64,000 nucleotides of DNA from Neckera pumila (Eukaryota > Streptophyta > Bryopsida > Hypnales > Neckeraceae), in contig OZ018408.1 in the NCBI GenBank assembly GCA_963969595.1, forward strand, positions 6,383,823 to 6,447,822, written 5' to 3'. The notes below the pieces were generated by a model. The model did no database searches and was not told where the DNA came from. It saw nothing but the letters and a program-made list of their open reading frames with translations. The first letter of the stretch is position 1, and each line of letters begins with the position of its first letter. This document shows positions 36,990 to 49,285 of this stretch, in pieces. The position numbers were made by a program, and so were the translations under genes.

Positions 36990-37906
36990 CCCCTAAAGGA
37001 CCAAGGTGATCTCCTATAAAAACCATTCAAAATTGTCATTTCTTTTGCAAAGAGAAAAGAACTTTAAAAATTGTTAATTTTTGCTTATCCAACCGTAAAA
37101 TCTTATATTGACTAGCATATGAATATGTGGAAGAAATTTCAAAAACTTTGACCTTGTAGATTGTAAGATATATGCATTTAAAGTGAAGAAAACAAGTTTT
37201 TTGGCACCTTAGTTGACTAGATTTTTTGCCTTTGAATCATTTTAGTTGAAATTTTGTAGACTATTGATTTTGATTTTCTACTTATTTATATTAAGTAGTT
37301 GAGTTCAAAATCTACCAAAAAAATTTAGGAAAAAAAGCACTTGATTTTCACTCATTAAACAATTGTTAAGTAGAGGTGGGTTCAAGATTGAAGAAAAAAC
37401 TAAATTGTTAATAGCTTTTAGATGGAATTTAATCACAATATTCCAATGGTAAGATTGTTCTAGCAAGAAAATCTAACCTTGTCTAACATTTTTTTTGAAA
37501 ATTCTAAAAATTGCATTCAAAAAGGACTTCTACAAGTTATTTTTTCAAGAAGATGCTTAGATTGCCCAAAAAGTTAAGATTGTCCATAACTTTCTTATTA
37601 TTAGTCCAAATTGAATGAAGCAAAGCTTCACATGTAGACAATAATATAATCTTTGAGAGAAAAATTCGAAATTTTTTTTTAATTTTCTGTGATTTTTTTT
37701 GTGCTGCCTACCGAATTCCATTTTTGCTTATTTTGCCATAACTTTTGCTCCTAGGCATCAATTAAAATAAAAATTATATATTCACAAAGCTCTTGCAAAA
37801 ATACATAATCTCAAAAAATTCCAAAAAATATCACTAAAAATTGAGGCATTAGGAATGTATCCAGACCCAAATTGTCCCCCTAAAGGAACAAACGGTCCTT
37901 TTTGAA
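36990..37906 (-). mobile_element. TTAA element 3, subfamily C, diverged
   Basis: The left end is intact: TTAA (36986-36989) followed by CCCCTAAAGGACC, matching the reversed right end of the C element at 48362. The right end is decayed ('ggtcctttttgaatata' where GGTCCTTTAGGGGTTAA is expected). If it ends there the length is about 917 bp, close to the family value. A second partial terminus 'ccccctaaagga' occurs at 37876. Confidence 0.65.
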
Positions 37907-38392
37907 TATATGTGTATGTTGCTTTACCAAAAGATTCGTGTTCACCATCTTGACACATCTAGTAAAGTGATGAGGAAAAGAAGAAATTATTTCCACTCCA
38001 AAGAAATCTCAACCCCAAGGCACCATATATTGCTTTTGTCCGTATAACCCCATATGATCAAATAATCCATCAAGTTTGAATTTATAGTAAGACAAGCGGC
38101 TCAGAAACCAGTCATCTAAGGGCTGGTTTGCCTTTTTCATGTATATATTTGGATTTCATTTTTAGCTCATTTTTCAAACATAGAAAAATAGATGAGGATT
38201 CTATTACAAGTGGTTTCATATTTTTTGAAGTACTGATTAGTTATGGATTTTCAAACAAGTTGTATCATAGGTGCCTATTTATGACCCTAGGTCTTCCATT
38301 AATCATTCACTTGCAATTCTAAAGAAAGATGGAGAAAGCTAAGAAAATGATTGGTTTCTTTTTCTTTTTTCTTTGATTCATTCAATGACTAT

Positions 38393-40052
38393 CCCCTAAA
38401 GGACCAATATGTAATTTTGGGCAATATAGAAATTTTGGGTAGGTACGTGTGACTAGATGTTTACATATTTTGGGCTGAAATTTTAGTAGAAGGTGGGGAC
38501 GAGTAGTATCTTTCATATGCACAGAATTTCATGACATTTGGAAATATGAGTCAAAAGTTATTGCATGATATGTAGTTTATTTCTCAGCTTGGGCAGTCCA
38601 GGCAGATTAGAAAAAACACTTTTTTCAAAAACAAAAATTTGGAAATTGGTTTGTTAGATTTTTATATACAAAGAAAGCTTTGAATCATTCCATTTTGATT
38701 AATGAGTCAAAAGTTGTGAGGAGTTTTAGTTTGAAGGCAGTTATAGATTTTCTACTCTAAAATAAACTTTGAAGTCCTTTGTATAACTTGATTTTCAGTA
38801 TTTAAAAAATAAAATAAAATCATAGGATGTAGATTGTTTACGACAACATTACAACCACTGAAATTGGCGTTTTTCAATTCAAAACGAAATTCTCAACAAT
38901 TTCGTATTTTGAATCATTCTCTACTTCTATCTACTTACTATATTTTTCCTATATGTTGTACAATTCCAAATGATTTGAAAATTTTCAAGCATGTAGCCAT
39001 CTTGCCCTGAAAAATGAATCCAAAGAAGCACAACAATTTTGGAAATTTTTTCATAATTATCTGACCTTGTGAAGTGCAACTGCCCATTTTTTTGCAGGGC
39101 CTAAAAAAAGATTTTTGCCACATAAAATACTAATATCTTACAATCTATATGGTGGAAATTTATGAAATTTTTTCTACATCTTCTCAAACCAAAGTACTAC
39201 AAGATCCTACGGTACATGTATCCAAAAGTGATGTTTGTCAAAAATTTGATACTTATACTAGAAATGGCAGTTTGGGAGCACTTTTGGTGAGAACATAGTT
39301 AACCCCTAAATGACGGACCCGTGACCGTTGATTTCAAACTTCACTGACCATCACTCAATTTGCTACCATTTTGCAACTAGATATGTATGCAAAAATTTAT
39401 TTCTATTTTTCAGAGATGAAAGTATATGTCTTCTTTACTCCAAGAAAAATTTAGATTTTTTTGTGAATTTTTTTTTAAGAATTTTTTTAAGAAAAAGTAA
39501 AGAAAAGTCATATTAAATAGAAAAAAAATTCAAAAAATCTGAAAATTTCACCATAAGTGTATATCACAATGACAAACATCATGGTGTAAACTCAATTTTC
39601 GTATCATACTATAATTAGAAAATAATAGACATTGAAAATAGACCCAATGTTCAAATTGCAATAAAATATGCAATATTAGGAATTTTTTCAAAATTCAAAT
39701 TGGAGGTAGAAACTAGAGTAGATGACCTTCATTTTGTTAGTTTGACTCAAACTCAAAAAAGATCATTTTTGTGGAGAAATTTCAGGTTTAAAGCAAGGAG
39801 CAACAACTTCCCAAAATACTCTAAAATAGCATATTTTGTGATCCATTTTTTTTAATAGCTTCTCATTTTTGTGAAGACAAAAATTGGAAAGAGTACAAAC
39901 TCAATTGGATACTCTTCATAACCCCATGTGAAAGGTCTACAAGGAAAAGGAGGATGAAAAAATGCTTTTGAACTCTCTTGGCTCAATAGTATTGTCATCG
40001 GAACGCCATGGAATGACGTTCGCGGTGTTCCAGGGTTAAGGAACTTTAGGGG
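38393..40052 (-). mobile_element. TTAA element 4, subfamily B, holding a nested element
   Basis: Starts CCCCTAAAGGACC and ends 'ctttagggg' at 40052. The nested insertion 39303-40035 plus its four-base duplication accounts for 737 bp, leaving 923 bp. The flanks are CTAT and CTAC instead of TTAA, so either the site mutated or the target differed. Matches the B element at 51877 in the segment 'gggtaggtacgtgtgac'. Confidence 0.82.
39303..40035. mobile_element. TTAA element 5, distinct 733-bp type, nested
   Basis: Lies between TTAA 39299-39302 and TTAA 40036-40039, inside the terminal region of element 4. Its ends are CCCCTAAATGACGG on the left and, reversed from the right, CCCTGGAACACCGCG, so only the outer few bases match. 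Its interior does not resemble the 923-bp subfamilies. No coding region. Removing it restores element 4 to 923 bp, which supports the boundaries. Confidence 0.72.
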
Positions 40053-41756
40053 CTACAGAGGTCGGTTTTGGAACCACTTCATGTCTATTTCACAGCCATT
40101 TATAGGGGTAGTTCTTAACGCCCGTTCAATTTGAGAGCCTCCAACTTTATGTTTATAATTTTAAAAGAATTGATAAAACTTAGGCTTTTTGTTTAGTTTT
40201 GAGCAAATCAAGAAGCTCAATAAAGGCCTTGGACATGTTAAAATAAGGAAAAAAAAACAGGCTCAGATTCTTATTTTGAAGATTTTAGGTGAAGTTAACT
40301 TAATGGCGAACCACCCGTGAATGAAGCGATACCGCCAACTGGCCCCAGCGCGGGGCACGCAGTGCATGGCTACCCCATTAAGGACCTCGATTAGTTCACC
40401 AATCCTGACACCAATCCTGACACCAATCCTGACACCAACCCGAGACCCAACCCTAGCACACACAAACAGCCGAGAGCGTCCGTTGAATTTGCTGATCGGC
40501 AAAAGCGCGTCTCATCACGCGGCAGATCACAGACTGAATTGCGAGCGTCACGTCACGACTATAAATACATTCCCTTCACAGCGACTGGAATCCCAGATTG
40601 TCAAAAACTTGAAATTCCATTTGTGTACCCAAATACGTTATGAGGCTACAAAGAGTCTACCCCAAGTGGCAAGTGCCCATACTCCTTTATTTTTGCAACA
40701 AAAAGGGATAATAATCAAGCTTAGAATGTTAGACTTTGGAGGCAGCAGCAGCTCATGTGCGACTGATTACAAAAGTGAGCACCTCGTCTTTGTGCGCCTG
40801 TAACTTACTTCTTGACTTCTGACTTGTCTCTGAAAGCTGGAATCTTCTGCATATCTTGAATGCAGCGCTCCACCTGTGGGCTGTGGCCATTGGCTCAGCA
40901 GCGCCTGAAATTGTTCTTCAGAATGTGTTCAGGTGTACCATGAATGCCCTACTCGTGCCAGCACAGGGATACAGGGAAACGCAGAAAGAGAAATGGAGTA
41001 CACTGAAATCAGCCATTCAAAAATTCTAACCCTAAAAGAGCAGGACGCAAAGGAGATGATGGCAAATGGACGTACTTTGCTGGATCTGAACCCTACTTAC
41101 CCTGGAAGGGAGGAGTCACAGTTACCCTGGCACCTCAAGACCCAAAACTACTCGATCAGACATTTCAGACTCAGACACATCAGAATCAGAACTTGAATTG
41201 AGTGGGAATTCCGAATCGAATCTGCCAGCTAAAATGTATTCACATCACTGAGCAGACAATTGTGTCCGTCGCCAGTTGGTATCACAGTATCACAAGAGAT
41301 GAGTACTGAAACTAAATAAATTGGTGGTGTGCCATCTGAATGGCAGGAGGAGGATCGGATTTCGTGAGCATTTCAGATCGTGTGGCACATTCTGTGGGAT
41401 GAAATGGATCTAACTAATCGCCGTAAACTCTACTACTCAATAGGCCATTCTCTACAAGTACACCCCAGAAATCCTATGTCGTCCTTCCCAATGACGTCCA
41501 AGCCCGTCGAAGAACCACACTTGGTGGGTTCTATACGATTCTCCCTGCACCATAATCCTGACCGGCAAAAGGAAATGCATTTTCCCCTTCGATCTGCTGG
41601 CTCGTGATGAGCGCGAGGAAATAAATCCCTACCCCGATATTATTAAATTGGTTGGCTGCACGGAGGAAATATTTAATTCTTGCCAGCCATGGCCATAGCT
41701 CGCTTCTGAACCTCTCCCAATTGATCAAGCATTTGGTGTCATGCCGTGCAAAAATA
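40053..41756. other. Intergenic region, 3' side of the xylosyltransferase gene
   Basis: Open frame 40321-40803 (+, 160 codons) contains a 12-bp tandem repeat but no recognisable domain, and the opposite strand is open too. I do not call a gene. The 3' UTR of the xylosyltransferase should lie near 41500-41756. Confidence 0.45.
40399..40434. repeat. Three tandem copies of a 12-bp unit
   Basis: 'ccaatcctgaca' is repeated three times without change, followed by two decayed units. In the plus-strand open frame it would encode Pro-Ile-Leu-Thr repeats. Confidence 0.92.
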
Positions 41757-43022
41757 CTACCGCGTCACGAGGTGCACCAGCCCTAACGGATCCGACGTTT
41801 CGTTACGGACGGAGTGCGTGCTGTAGGTGTTGAGCGACAAATGCTGGAACCCATAATGCTGCAGGATTTGGTTGTCCGCAAAGTTGAAGGCGCGCTCCAT
41901 ATGTTTCAAGCATCTATCGTTGGCGTAACTATCTTTCCCGCCGGTCCCGCACGGCTTGCATCCGACGAAATGCGTCACGAACGGCCAGCGGTACTGGTCG
42001 CCGCCCCCGCCCGCTGTCCCGAACTGCATCATCTCCTCGAACCGCTCCACGAGCATCACCCAGTATGCGTGCAAGTTATATGAGTGCTCCAAGTAGACTT
42101 TACTCCCCCATCGCTCCCTGTCTTTCGACAAAAAATACACGAGTGCGCTCTGATCATCAGCTTCGAAATCCGGCCGCCCCGCGAGCGTGGAAGTGAGCAG
42201 CTTGCCCGCCTCGATTCGCACGGGACCCTTGGGCCCCATCTGCGCCCAAACCTCCAAGAGGTCCAGCGACCATTGGCAGTTCCGGAACAGGAAGCTGCCC
42301 GTGTTGAGCCCCAGCCAGCTCTTCTGGTCGTAAACCTCACCCTCCTGGCCATGCAGCACCATGTTGTAGCCCTTGTACTTCGCGACGGGAATCTCGAACG
42401 TCATGTCCGTGAAGAGCGCGTCGGCGTCCATCCACCAGATCCACTCGACCTCGGGATGAGCCAGCAGGAGCTTGCGCAGCAAGGGTAGCTTGGCCCAAAA
42501 CCCCGCCATCTCGATGTCCAGGTGCGCCATGTTATAGAAGATGTCGATGTCGTGCAACCGGCAGTAGTCGATCTTGTTTTTCAAGCTCTTGACGAGCTCG
42601 AAGTTGCCAACGGGGTTCTCGCACTGCTTAGGCTGGGAACCCGTGACCAGCAGCATGCGATCCTTCCCTTGCAAGTTCACATTCGCGCCCGGATGGCGTT
42701 GGATCCAGAGCGTGCGCTGCGCGTCCCAGCTGCTGATGCGAGGGCCCAAGTGAAACGGGACGCTGGGGTCCCATTCGACGTCGGTTTCCTCGTCCACCCA
42801 ATCCTCCACCAAGTCACGGAACGCGTTCCGCTTGTCGACACCGCTGCCGATGGTGCCGCGGAGCACCAGAATCGTCACGATCCCGCACAAGATCGTAATG
42901 CGAGAGTTGTGCATCGTCTTGTGCAACGTCTTCCCCGTGAAAAAACCTGGCGGCCCAGACGACCCACCGGGCACACCAGCGGGCACACCACCGGACCCCG
43001 AAGCCCCCGACACGCCCTTCAT
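41757..43022 (-). CDS. Xyloglucan 6-xylosyltransferase-like GT34 glycosyltransferase
   Basis: Single exon of 421 residues from ATG 43022 to TAG 41757-41759. It has a short cytosolic tail rich in Gly, Ser and Pro, one membrane segment at about 41-58 (ITILCGIVTILVL) typical of a Golgi type II protein, then a GT34 domain. Landmarks are MLLVTGSQPKQCENPVGN, the DxD motif in WWMDADALFTD (D199, D201, binding metal and UDP-xylose), GLNTGSFLFRN, and the C-terminal FVTHFVGCKPCG with NFADNQILQHYGF. The family adds xylose to the glucan backbone of xyloglucan in the Golgi; galactomannan galactosyltransferases are the alternative members, but the sequence looks closer to the XXT side. It is slightly short (about 460 is common) mainly in the N-terminal stem. 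Codon use is much more GC-rich than the surrounding DNA. Confidence 0.92.
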   Translation of the reverse strand: MKGVSGASGSGGVPAGVPGGSSGPPGFFTGKTLHKTMHNSRITILCGIVTILVLRGTIGSGVDKRNAFRDLVEDWVDEETDVEWDPSVPFHLGPRISSWDAQRTLWIQRHPGANVNLQGKDRMLLVTGSQPKQCENPVGNFELVKSLKNKIDYCRLHDIDIFYNMAHLDIEMAGFWAKLPLLRKLLLAHPEVEWIWWMDADALFTDMTFEIPVAKYKGYNMVLHGQEGEVYDQKSWLGLNTGSFLFRNCQWSLDLLEVWAQMGPKGPVRIEAGKLLTSTLAGRPDFEADDQSALVYFLSKDRERWGSKVYLEHSYNLHAYWVMLVERFEEMMQFGTAGGGGDQYRWPFVTHFVGCKPCGTGGKDSYANDRCLKHMERAFNFADNQILQHYGFQHLSLNTYSTHSVRNETSDPLGLVHLVTR

Positions 43023-44340
43023 CGTGACCCCGCCCTAAAACCCTAAAACCACCACTTTGGAATCCTCCCACCACAACCGCCTGCACAGAGATCCCAATTC
43101 GCCCCAAAACTAATACGACGATGCCCACGCTAAAAGACCCAGCAAATAAAGAGGCTACGTTCACTCGTAGTGGTAGTAGTGAGAGCGTTAACTACCAGCG
43201 TTAAACTACCAGTGATCTGGAAAAAGCTGCGACGAGGAAGGAAGCCTACTGAACTCCACCTGCTCTCATCAATCGAGTTCCCCAAGCACACCCTCCCTCC
43301 AACCTTTGTTCTAAAAACTTGAAAAACTTGAAACGAAGGGCGAAAGCACCGGGGGGCACTGTAGGGCACACTTGAACAATCCCGCTTGTCTATACTGAAA
43401 AATTCCTACTTTAGAGGAAGGAAACTATTGGGCTCCTTCAAACAGCCCCGCCCGTCCTCTGTCTGCTGCGTCGCGCTTCAATCCCATCACTCACGCCCCG
43501 TCTAACTTATCTCGCCCAAAATAAAAACCAACCAGCAACTGGAGCCCAACTAACTGCAAACAGACTTCTCCTGAGCCTTCCCGTGCGCTCGCTTCTTCTT
43601 CAGTTTGGACGTGGAAGCACTTTGGGAACTGCTCCGTGCTGTAACAAGTAAGTTAAGTTACTGCTGCAGGAGCAGGAGCAGGAGCACGGAAGTGGAAGAT
43701 CTGGAGAATGAATGCAGGCTGGCTTAACTTACTTAGCTTGGAAAGAAGCTCCGTCCGTCATCCGGGAATGGGAAGTCCGTCGTCGGAAGAAGGCGGGGTT
43801 TTGAAACAACGACCGAGATCGATCGAAAGCTCGAAATACAAGGCCGAACTGTGGTAATACCGTCATAAGAATGTAACTGAAGATTCAGAGGAAATGGCCA
43901 CCTGCAATGGGAAATAATAAGTTAAGCTTACGTTACGCAGTTTTGAGTGGCCCAAAGGGAACTGAAAGTCTGAGCAGGAGCAATGTACAGTACTTAGTTA
44001 ACACCTTTGAATGGAAAAGCTGACGGGTTTCGTCGGACTGGACGGGGAACTACTATAACTTAAGTTCTGTTATGATGAGACGGGGACATCTCCGGGCGGG
44101 TCTCTGTGATTCACTCCGGCAGAACTGTATCCGTCCCTGGACGGATGAATGATGATGGCCCTGGAGCAGTAACTGAACTGAACTGGTCTACTACTCCCAC
44201 CAGTTTGTGGACTGACTGACCTGGCGACATAACCAGGGAATGGTCCTCCGGGCACAAAAGTTATGGCCGAGTAAGCTCCCCATGCTGGGAAGGTGTTATG
44301 GGTAGAGCTGCCCATTATCACACAGATTTGCTTTCAAGGT
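43023..44340. promoter_or_regulatory. Upstream region of the xylosyltransferase gene
   Basis: GC-richer than the rest of the window and without a supported gene, so it probably contains the promoter and 5' UTR of the minus-strand xylosyltransferase. A small repeat of 'ggagca' occurs at about 43668-43685. Confidence 0.45.
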
Positions 44341-46416
44341 ACTTTGGAGAAGCTATTCGTCATCTCTCATGTTTTTCAGGGGATTAAAAAGTTTGAGAGA
44401 AGTCATTTGCAAAAAGAATGAAGACATTTTGACAAGAAGTGAATTTTCTGTGATTTTTCAAAGGTGAAATGTTAAAGTGTGATAGATCCTTGTTGAAGTG
44501 TCAGTAGAAACGTGGGTTGATGTGTTAGCTTCCCAAGTGCATCGCCATCATGATAATGGGTTGCTAAGATTGTGGTAATGGGTGGGCCAGTGACGCAAAT
44601 GGGATGGCGGTAATGGGCAATTCTACCTTATGCTTTGCTAGATGCTTGGAAGGGAGAGACTTAGGGCAAATTTCCATTGGACTTCTGGAAGGGAGGGGAT
44701 TCCATAAGTTCAATGAGCTTTTGGAACCGAAGCAATCTAAATAAAATAAAGAGGCGGAATATTCAACACCATTAAGAAGATCGGCATGACTTCGCATGAT
44801 GACTTGTTGCCTATGGCGGCAAATATCCCCCTCCAGCCACGGTCTAGGCCCTCCAGATGTGCAAATCTACAAAACCAAATTGGAGGGGAGACTAGATGGG
44901 AGGTTGTAGCTTCAACCCGCAATAAAAAGTGAAGGGATGGGTTCAGTTCTGGAGCTCCAGCTCCCAATGGGATTTGGCTGAGGAGACATATAAGACAATT
45001 TTATTCACCATAGGGGGCTTCTTTTCAAAGATGCAAAAGGGACCCCTACCTCATTGGTAAACAATGAATTATAGAGGGAAAGGCTTGATATTTATCACCA
45101 TTTGATCAATAGTTGGACTAAATTCATAATTGTGACGATTACCAAGTTAATCTTGGAAGGACGCTAAGGCCAAAAGTGGTCAATTGATGAGTTTCAAGAT
45201 TATTGTAGAAATAAAGAATGCATCTATTATAAGTAGTAGATCATTTTCAGTTAAAAAAATAGATGATAGGTCTTGTCCTTTCATAGTTAAAACAACCATA
45301 ATAGAGGTGATTTTTACATTTCTCTCTCAAGGTGAAAGTTTTGGAGTTGTGAACCTTCTATCTATATATTGTAATGCATGATAACTTAGTCATGACATTT
45401 GAAGTAACACATGACAATAAATTTCTAGGTCCATTGCAAAAAACAATAAGAAGATCAATCAATCAACCTTTAGTTTGTTTTTTTAATTCAAATTTGAGCT
45501 CAAGAAAATGATGACTACATAATGTGATCCATGTGGGATTACTTGATGATTAATAAATCACTTTAAATAAGGGTAGAAAATGTGGCATGCATCCCTTTTA
45601 CGTGCGATAAAGTATAGTCATTAAAGCACAGTCAATTGAATTAAAGATTTTTATATGATGGATTTTATACCTACAACTAACAATGTCACATAGACATAGT
45701 CATTGAGCAACACCTTTGATACTCATGAATGGAGGAAGACAAAATTTTATGCAAATGCCTTGAAGTTCAAAGGTAAAATAAAAGTGAAATTAAATTATTA
45801 GAGCTATACTCAATTCAAACAAAGAAGAAAGGCAAAAATTCCTATGTGTTTTAAGCCCATAGAAAGACCAAAGATTTGCATTTTTTGGATGAGATTTTAA
45901 AATGGAAAGAATCTAAAGAATCAAAATAATAAATATAGGGTCTTATTTTTATCTTCATTTGTAATATGTTGAAAAAAATTTAGAATCAATTTTTTTAACA
46001 TTTCTAAGATATTAGTCTCCAAATTTCTCTACATTTTTTTTTCAAACTAGTATTATATATAGAGTCTACAATAATACTACAAGAAATTACATATGTGACT
46101 CAAGAATGAAACAATTCACAAAAAATGCTCGCAAATTTAGAATGATGCACAAAATACACTTTGGGATTTGTATTTACAAATAATATTTGAACAAAAAAAG
46201 CAAAAATTCAATAAGTCAAAGTCAACTTTTAGCAAGTGACTCAATTTTTGAAGTATTCATCTATTTTATTTTCTTGGAATAGGTTAGCTTAATCTTGAAT
46301 TTAGAGGTGTAATTCAATTTTAAAATCTAACATCTTCATTAAACTCTTACTTACAAAGCAAGACTGTCCTCCAACTTCTACACGATAGGTCAAATTAATT
46401 TACACAATACAAATAA
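44341..46416. other. Intergenic region without recognised features
   Basis: Becomes strongly AT-rich after 45050. Open frames are short and carry no known domain. No repeat with clear ends was found. Confidence 0.45.
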
Positions 46417-46420
46417 TTAA

Positions 46421-47341
46421 CCCCTAAAGGTCCAATTAACATCTCTTAGCAATTTTGCAATTTGGAGTAGCTTACTACAAATAGAGTTTTTTATTTTTTT
46501 ATTTAAAATTTTCATACAACATATGGTTGAGGAGTAGCTTTAAGGCTCAATAGTTTTCATAACTTTTGGCTAGATGGTTAAAAAGTTATTGTATGATATG
46601 TAATTTTCATTGCTCGGCGGGCAGCTTGGGCAATTCAATTTTTTTTTTAAACCATTATTGAGAAATGAAAACTTGAAATTGGTATTCTAGGTTATATATA
46701 TGTGAAAAGATTTGTATCATTCCATTTTGATCAATGACATGAAAGTTATGAGGAGTTTTAGTTTGTAGATAGTTATAGAATCTTTATTTGAAAACAAACT
46801 TTGAAGCTCTTTACTTAATTTTCAATATTTTTGAAAAAAATAAGGATATTAGTTTTAGATTTTTTATTACAAGATTACAGCCATTTGGGATTGGCAATTT
46901 TCAATTCCATAACTCAATTCTCAACAATTTTGTATTTTAAATCATACTCTACTTCTTCCTACTTCCTATTTATTCAAGCATGAATATGAAATATTTTTTG
47001 TTTGAAATTTTTTGTAGGTATTTCCAACTTGTTTATTCAACATATAATGGAGAGTAACAAATTGTAGAATCTACACATTTTTGTGCAAAAAGTTTGAAAG
47101 ATGAAATCTAACCATTTGGAAAGGGTTGAAAATACTTCTTTTGAAATTCAAGCGACTTGATCTTGCAATTCGTAACGTTTTTTTATTTTGAAATCTTATG
47201 AGCATGTATTCTAACAAGTTAACTAAGGGTCCTATGGTTGGATTTGTTAATGAATAAATATAGATGAAGATTTTAGCCTTGCTTTGCGTTTATGTATTTT
47301 GAAGTAATATTGGACCTAAAATCATCAAAAAACTTTACGAG
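46421..47341 (-). mobile_element. TTAA element 6, subfamily A, reversed, diverged
   Basis: TTAA at 46417-46420 followed by CCCCTAAAGG. The first 560 bp match element 2 in the same orientation. After about 46985 the match fades, but at the expected distance there is 'ctttacgagtaaa' (47333-47345), a decayed form of CTTTAGGGGTTAA, giving 921 bp. Confidence 0.68.
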
Positions 47342-48357
47342 TAAACACATAAGATAGGTATATACATTACGGACCTTCTTCCCACATGTTAGCATTTATT
47401 CATTATTTTAAAGGTTACCAATCCATATCTCCTTTTATATTGCTTCACTTTCCAACAGAGGTACCTCAACACAACGATGGTACTTGGATCCCTAAACCAC
47501 ATGACGTTTTTCATTCACCTACATTTTCTGCTCCCTCGTTGGCTTATGATGGTATGATTACATCTTCAAAGTTTTTGCTAGCTCATTTGGAGGGTAAAGT
47601 ATAAACATAAAACTGCCGTGAAAGAAATTACAGAGGCCTCCAAATTATCCTTATTAAGAGCATCCTCAATGTTATGCCCATAGAAAAAACATTGCAACAA
47701 TACATGCAATTGTTATTCTTGTTCTTTTTTCTTCACTATGGCTTTTCCCGTTGTAGACGCCTCAATGCTACGATTGTACTTGAAATCATAATGGGCACAG
47801 ACACAAAAGCAGGAGGTGAAGTGGGTGGTGAAAAAAGTTCGTAGCACCTGCACAATCTCGAATCTGTACTCAATTGTTGTAATTAGTGTTGTTGACTACA
47901 AAGTATAAAGGAATTTGGAGGGTACAACAAAAGACCAACTTTTGCCACTCCAGAAATACAAAATATTGAGCTCATGAAAGTAATGTGGAAAGTGCTATTG
48001 GCATTTGGTTCAGTTTTTTGGTGCTTCTTTATAACCCATGTTGGACTTACCGTTGTAGTGCATCTATAGAGGAAGATCAAGGATAATCTTAAAGCAAATC
48101 TAATGCAAGCCAGGAACAAGCATGTCAACTGCACAATGACGAGGCCACAAAAAAAATGCACTCCAATGCAACTAGATAGGGTCTCTTTTTATTACCGGAC
48201 CTAGTCTTTTCCATCCACAACATAGCAATTTAAGAAAATATGAAGAGCTCCGGAGGTCGCTCACAATAGCAAAAGTCATCATTGTCATGCCTTTTCAACC
48301 TTGTTATGTGTGCTATTAAATTGGAATTCCCCTTTTTTTTGAATGAAAGGGCTTTAT
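47342..48357. other. AT-rich intergenic region
   Basis: No gene supported. Short open frames at 47386-47604 and 47883-48161 have no recognisable domain. Confidence 0.45.
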
Positions 48358-48361
48358 TTAA

Positions 48362-49281
48362 CCCCTAAAGGACCATTGTCAATTTGGCGGACATTTGGGA
48401 TTTTGGGCAAGTACCTACGGGTTGAATTTTTGTCCTGATTTTTCAAAACTTTTTGGAAGTTAGAAAAATTGATAAGCTTTGTGGGAGTATAATTTTTTTC
48501 AATCGGTGCCCGAGAACAAAATTTATGCCCAAATAAGCTCAAAACAGGGGAGAAGGGTCAATAAAAACAATTTTGCAATTTAAAAAAAAAGAAAAGGTGA
48601 TTGAATTTTTCCCATAGATTATTTTTTTGTCTATCTGGAAAGCTTTGGTTCATTCCATTTGGATTTGTTATGAGAAAGTTATGGACAATCTAATATTTTG
48701 GGCACTTAGAGCATTTTTCTGAAAAAATAACTTGTAGGATTCATTTTTGAATGCAATTTCTACAATTTTTCACAAAAAAACGTTTCACATGGATTAGTTT
48801 TTTTGCTAGAACAATCTCACCATTGGAATTAGTGCATTTTAATTCCATATAAAAGATATTAATATTTTAGACTTTCCTTCTATCTCGTATCTACTTCTAT
48901 TTAACAATTTTCTTAATAATGAAGATTAAGTTTTTTTGTATTTGATTTTTTTTTCCTAGACTCTCAACTCAATTCTCTACTGTAAAGATTTAAAGCTCAA
49001 AACTCTGTAGTGCAAAAACTTAAAGTTAAAAATGTTAAAAATGTTCAATAATCTAATCCCACAATGTGCTGAACAACTTGTTTTATTCACTTTAAACGCA
49101 GACGTCTTGCAATTTGTGCTATCAAATATTCTGAAATTTTTTCCACACATTGTCATACTAGATATAAGATCCTACGGTTAGATGTGGAAAAAAAAAAAAT
49201 TTCAAATTTTTTATACTCTTTGCTATTGAAATGATAGTTTTGAATATTTGTTGGCAGAAAAAGGCCTTGGTCTTTTAGGGG
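48362..49281 (+). mobile_element. TTAA element 7, subfamily C, intact, 920 bp
   Basis: Flanked by TTAA at 48358-48361 and 49282-49285, with CCCCTAAAGGACC at the left and 'cttttagggg' at the right. It is the uninterrupted version of the C element at 51114-54817. For example, its 'ttctatTTAAcaatttt' near 48897-48910 is the empty form of the site that is filled at 53510-54440. Distantly similar to subfamily A ('cattccatttggat', 'aaagttatgg'). Confidence 0.88.
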
Positions 49282-49285
49282 TTAA

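Noticed and set aside
40321..40803. 160-codon plus-strand frame with Pro-Ile-Leu-Thr repeats
   Set aside because: No domain is recognisable, the opposite strand is also open over the 12-bp tandem repeat, and no splice or promoter context supports it.
42056..43046. Multiple open frames over the xylosyltransferase gene on both strands
   Set aside because: They are shadows caused by high GC; the 421-residue GT34 frame explains the region.
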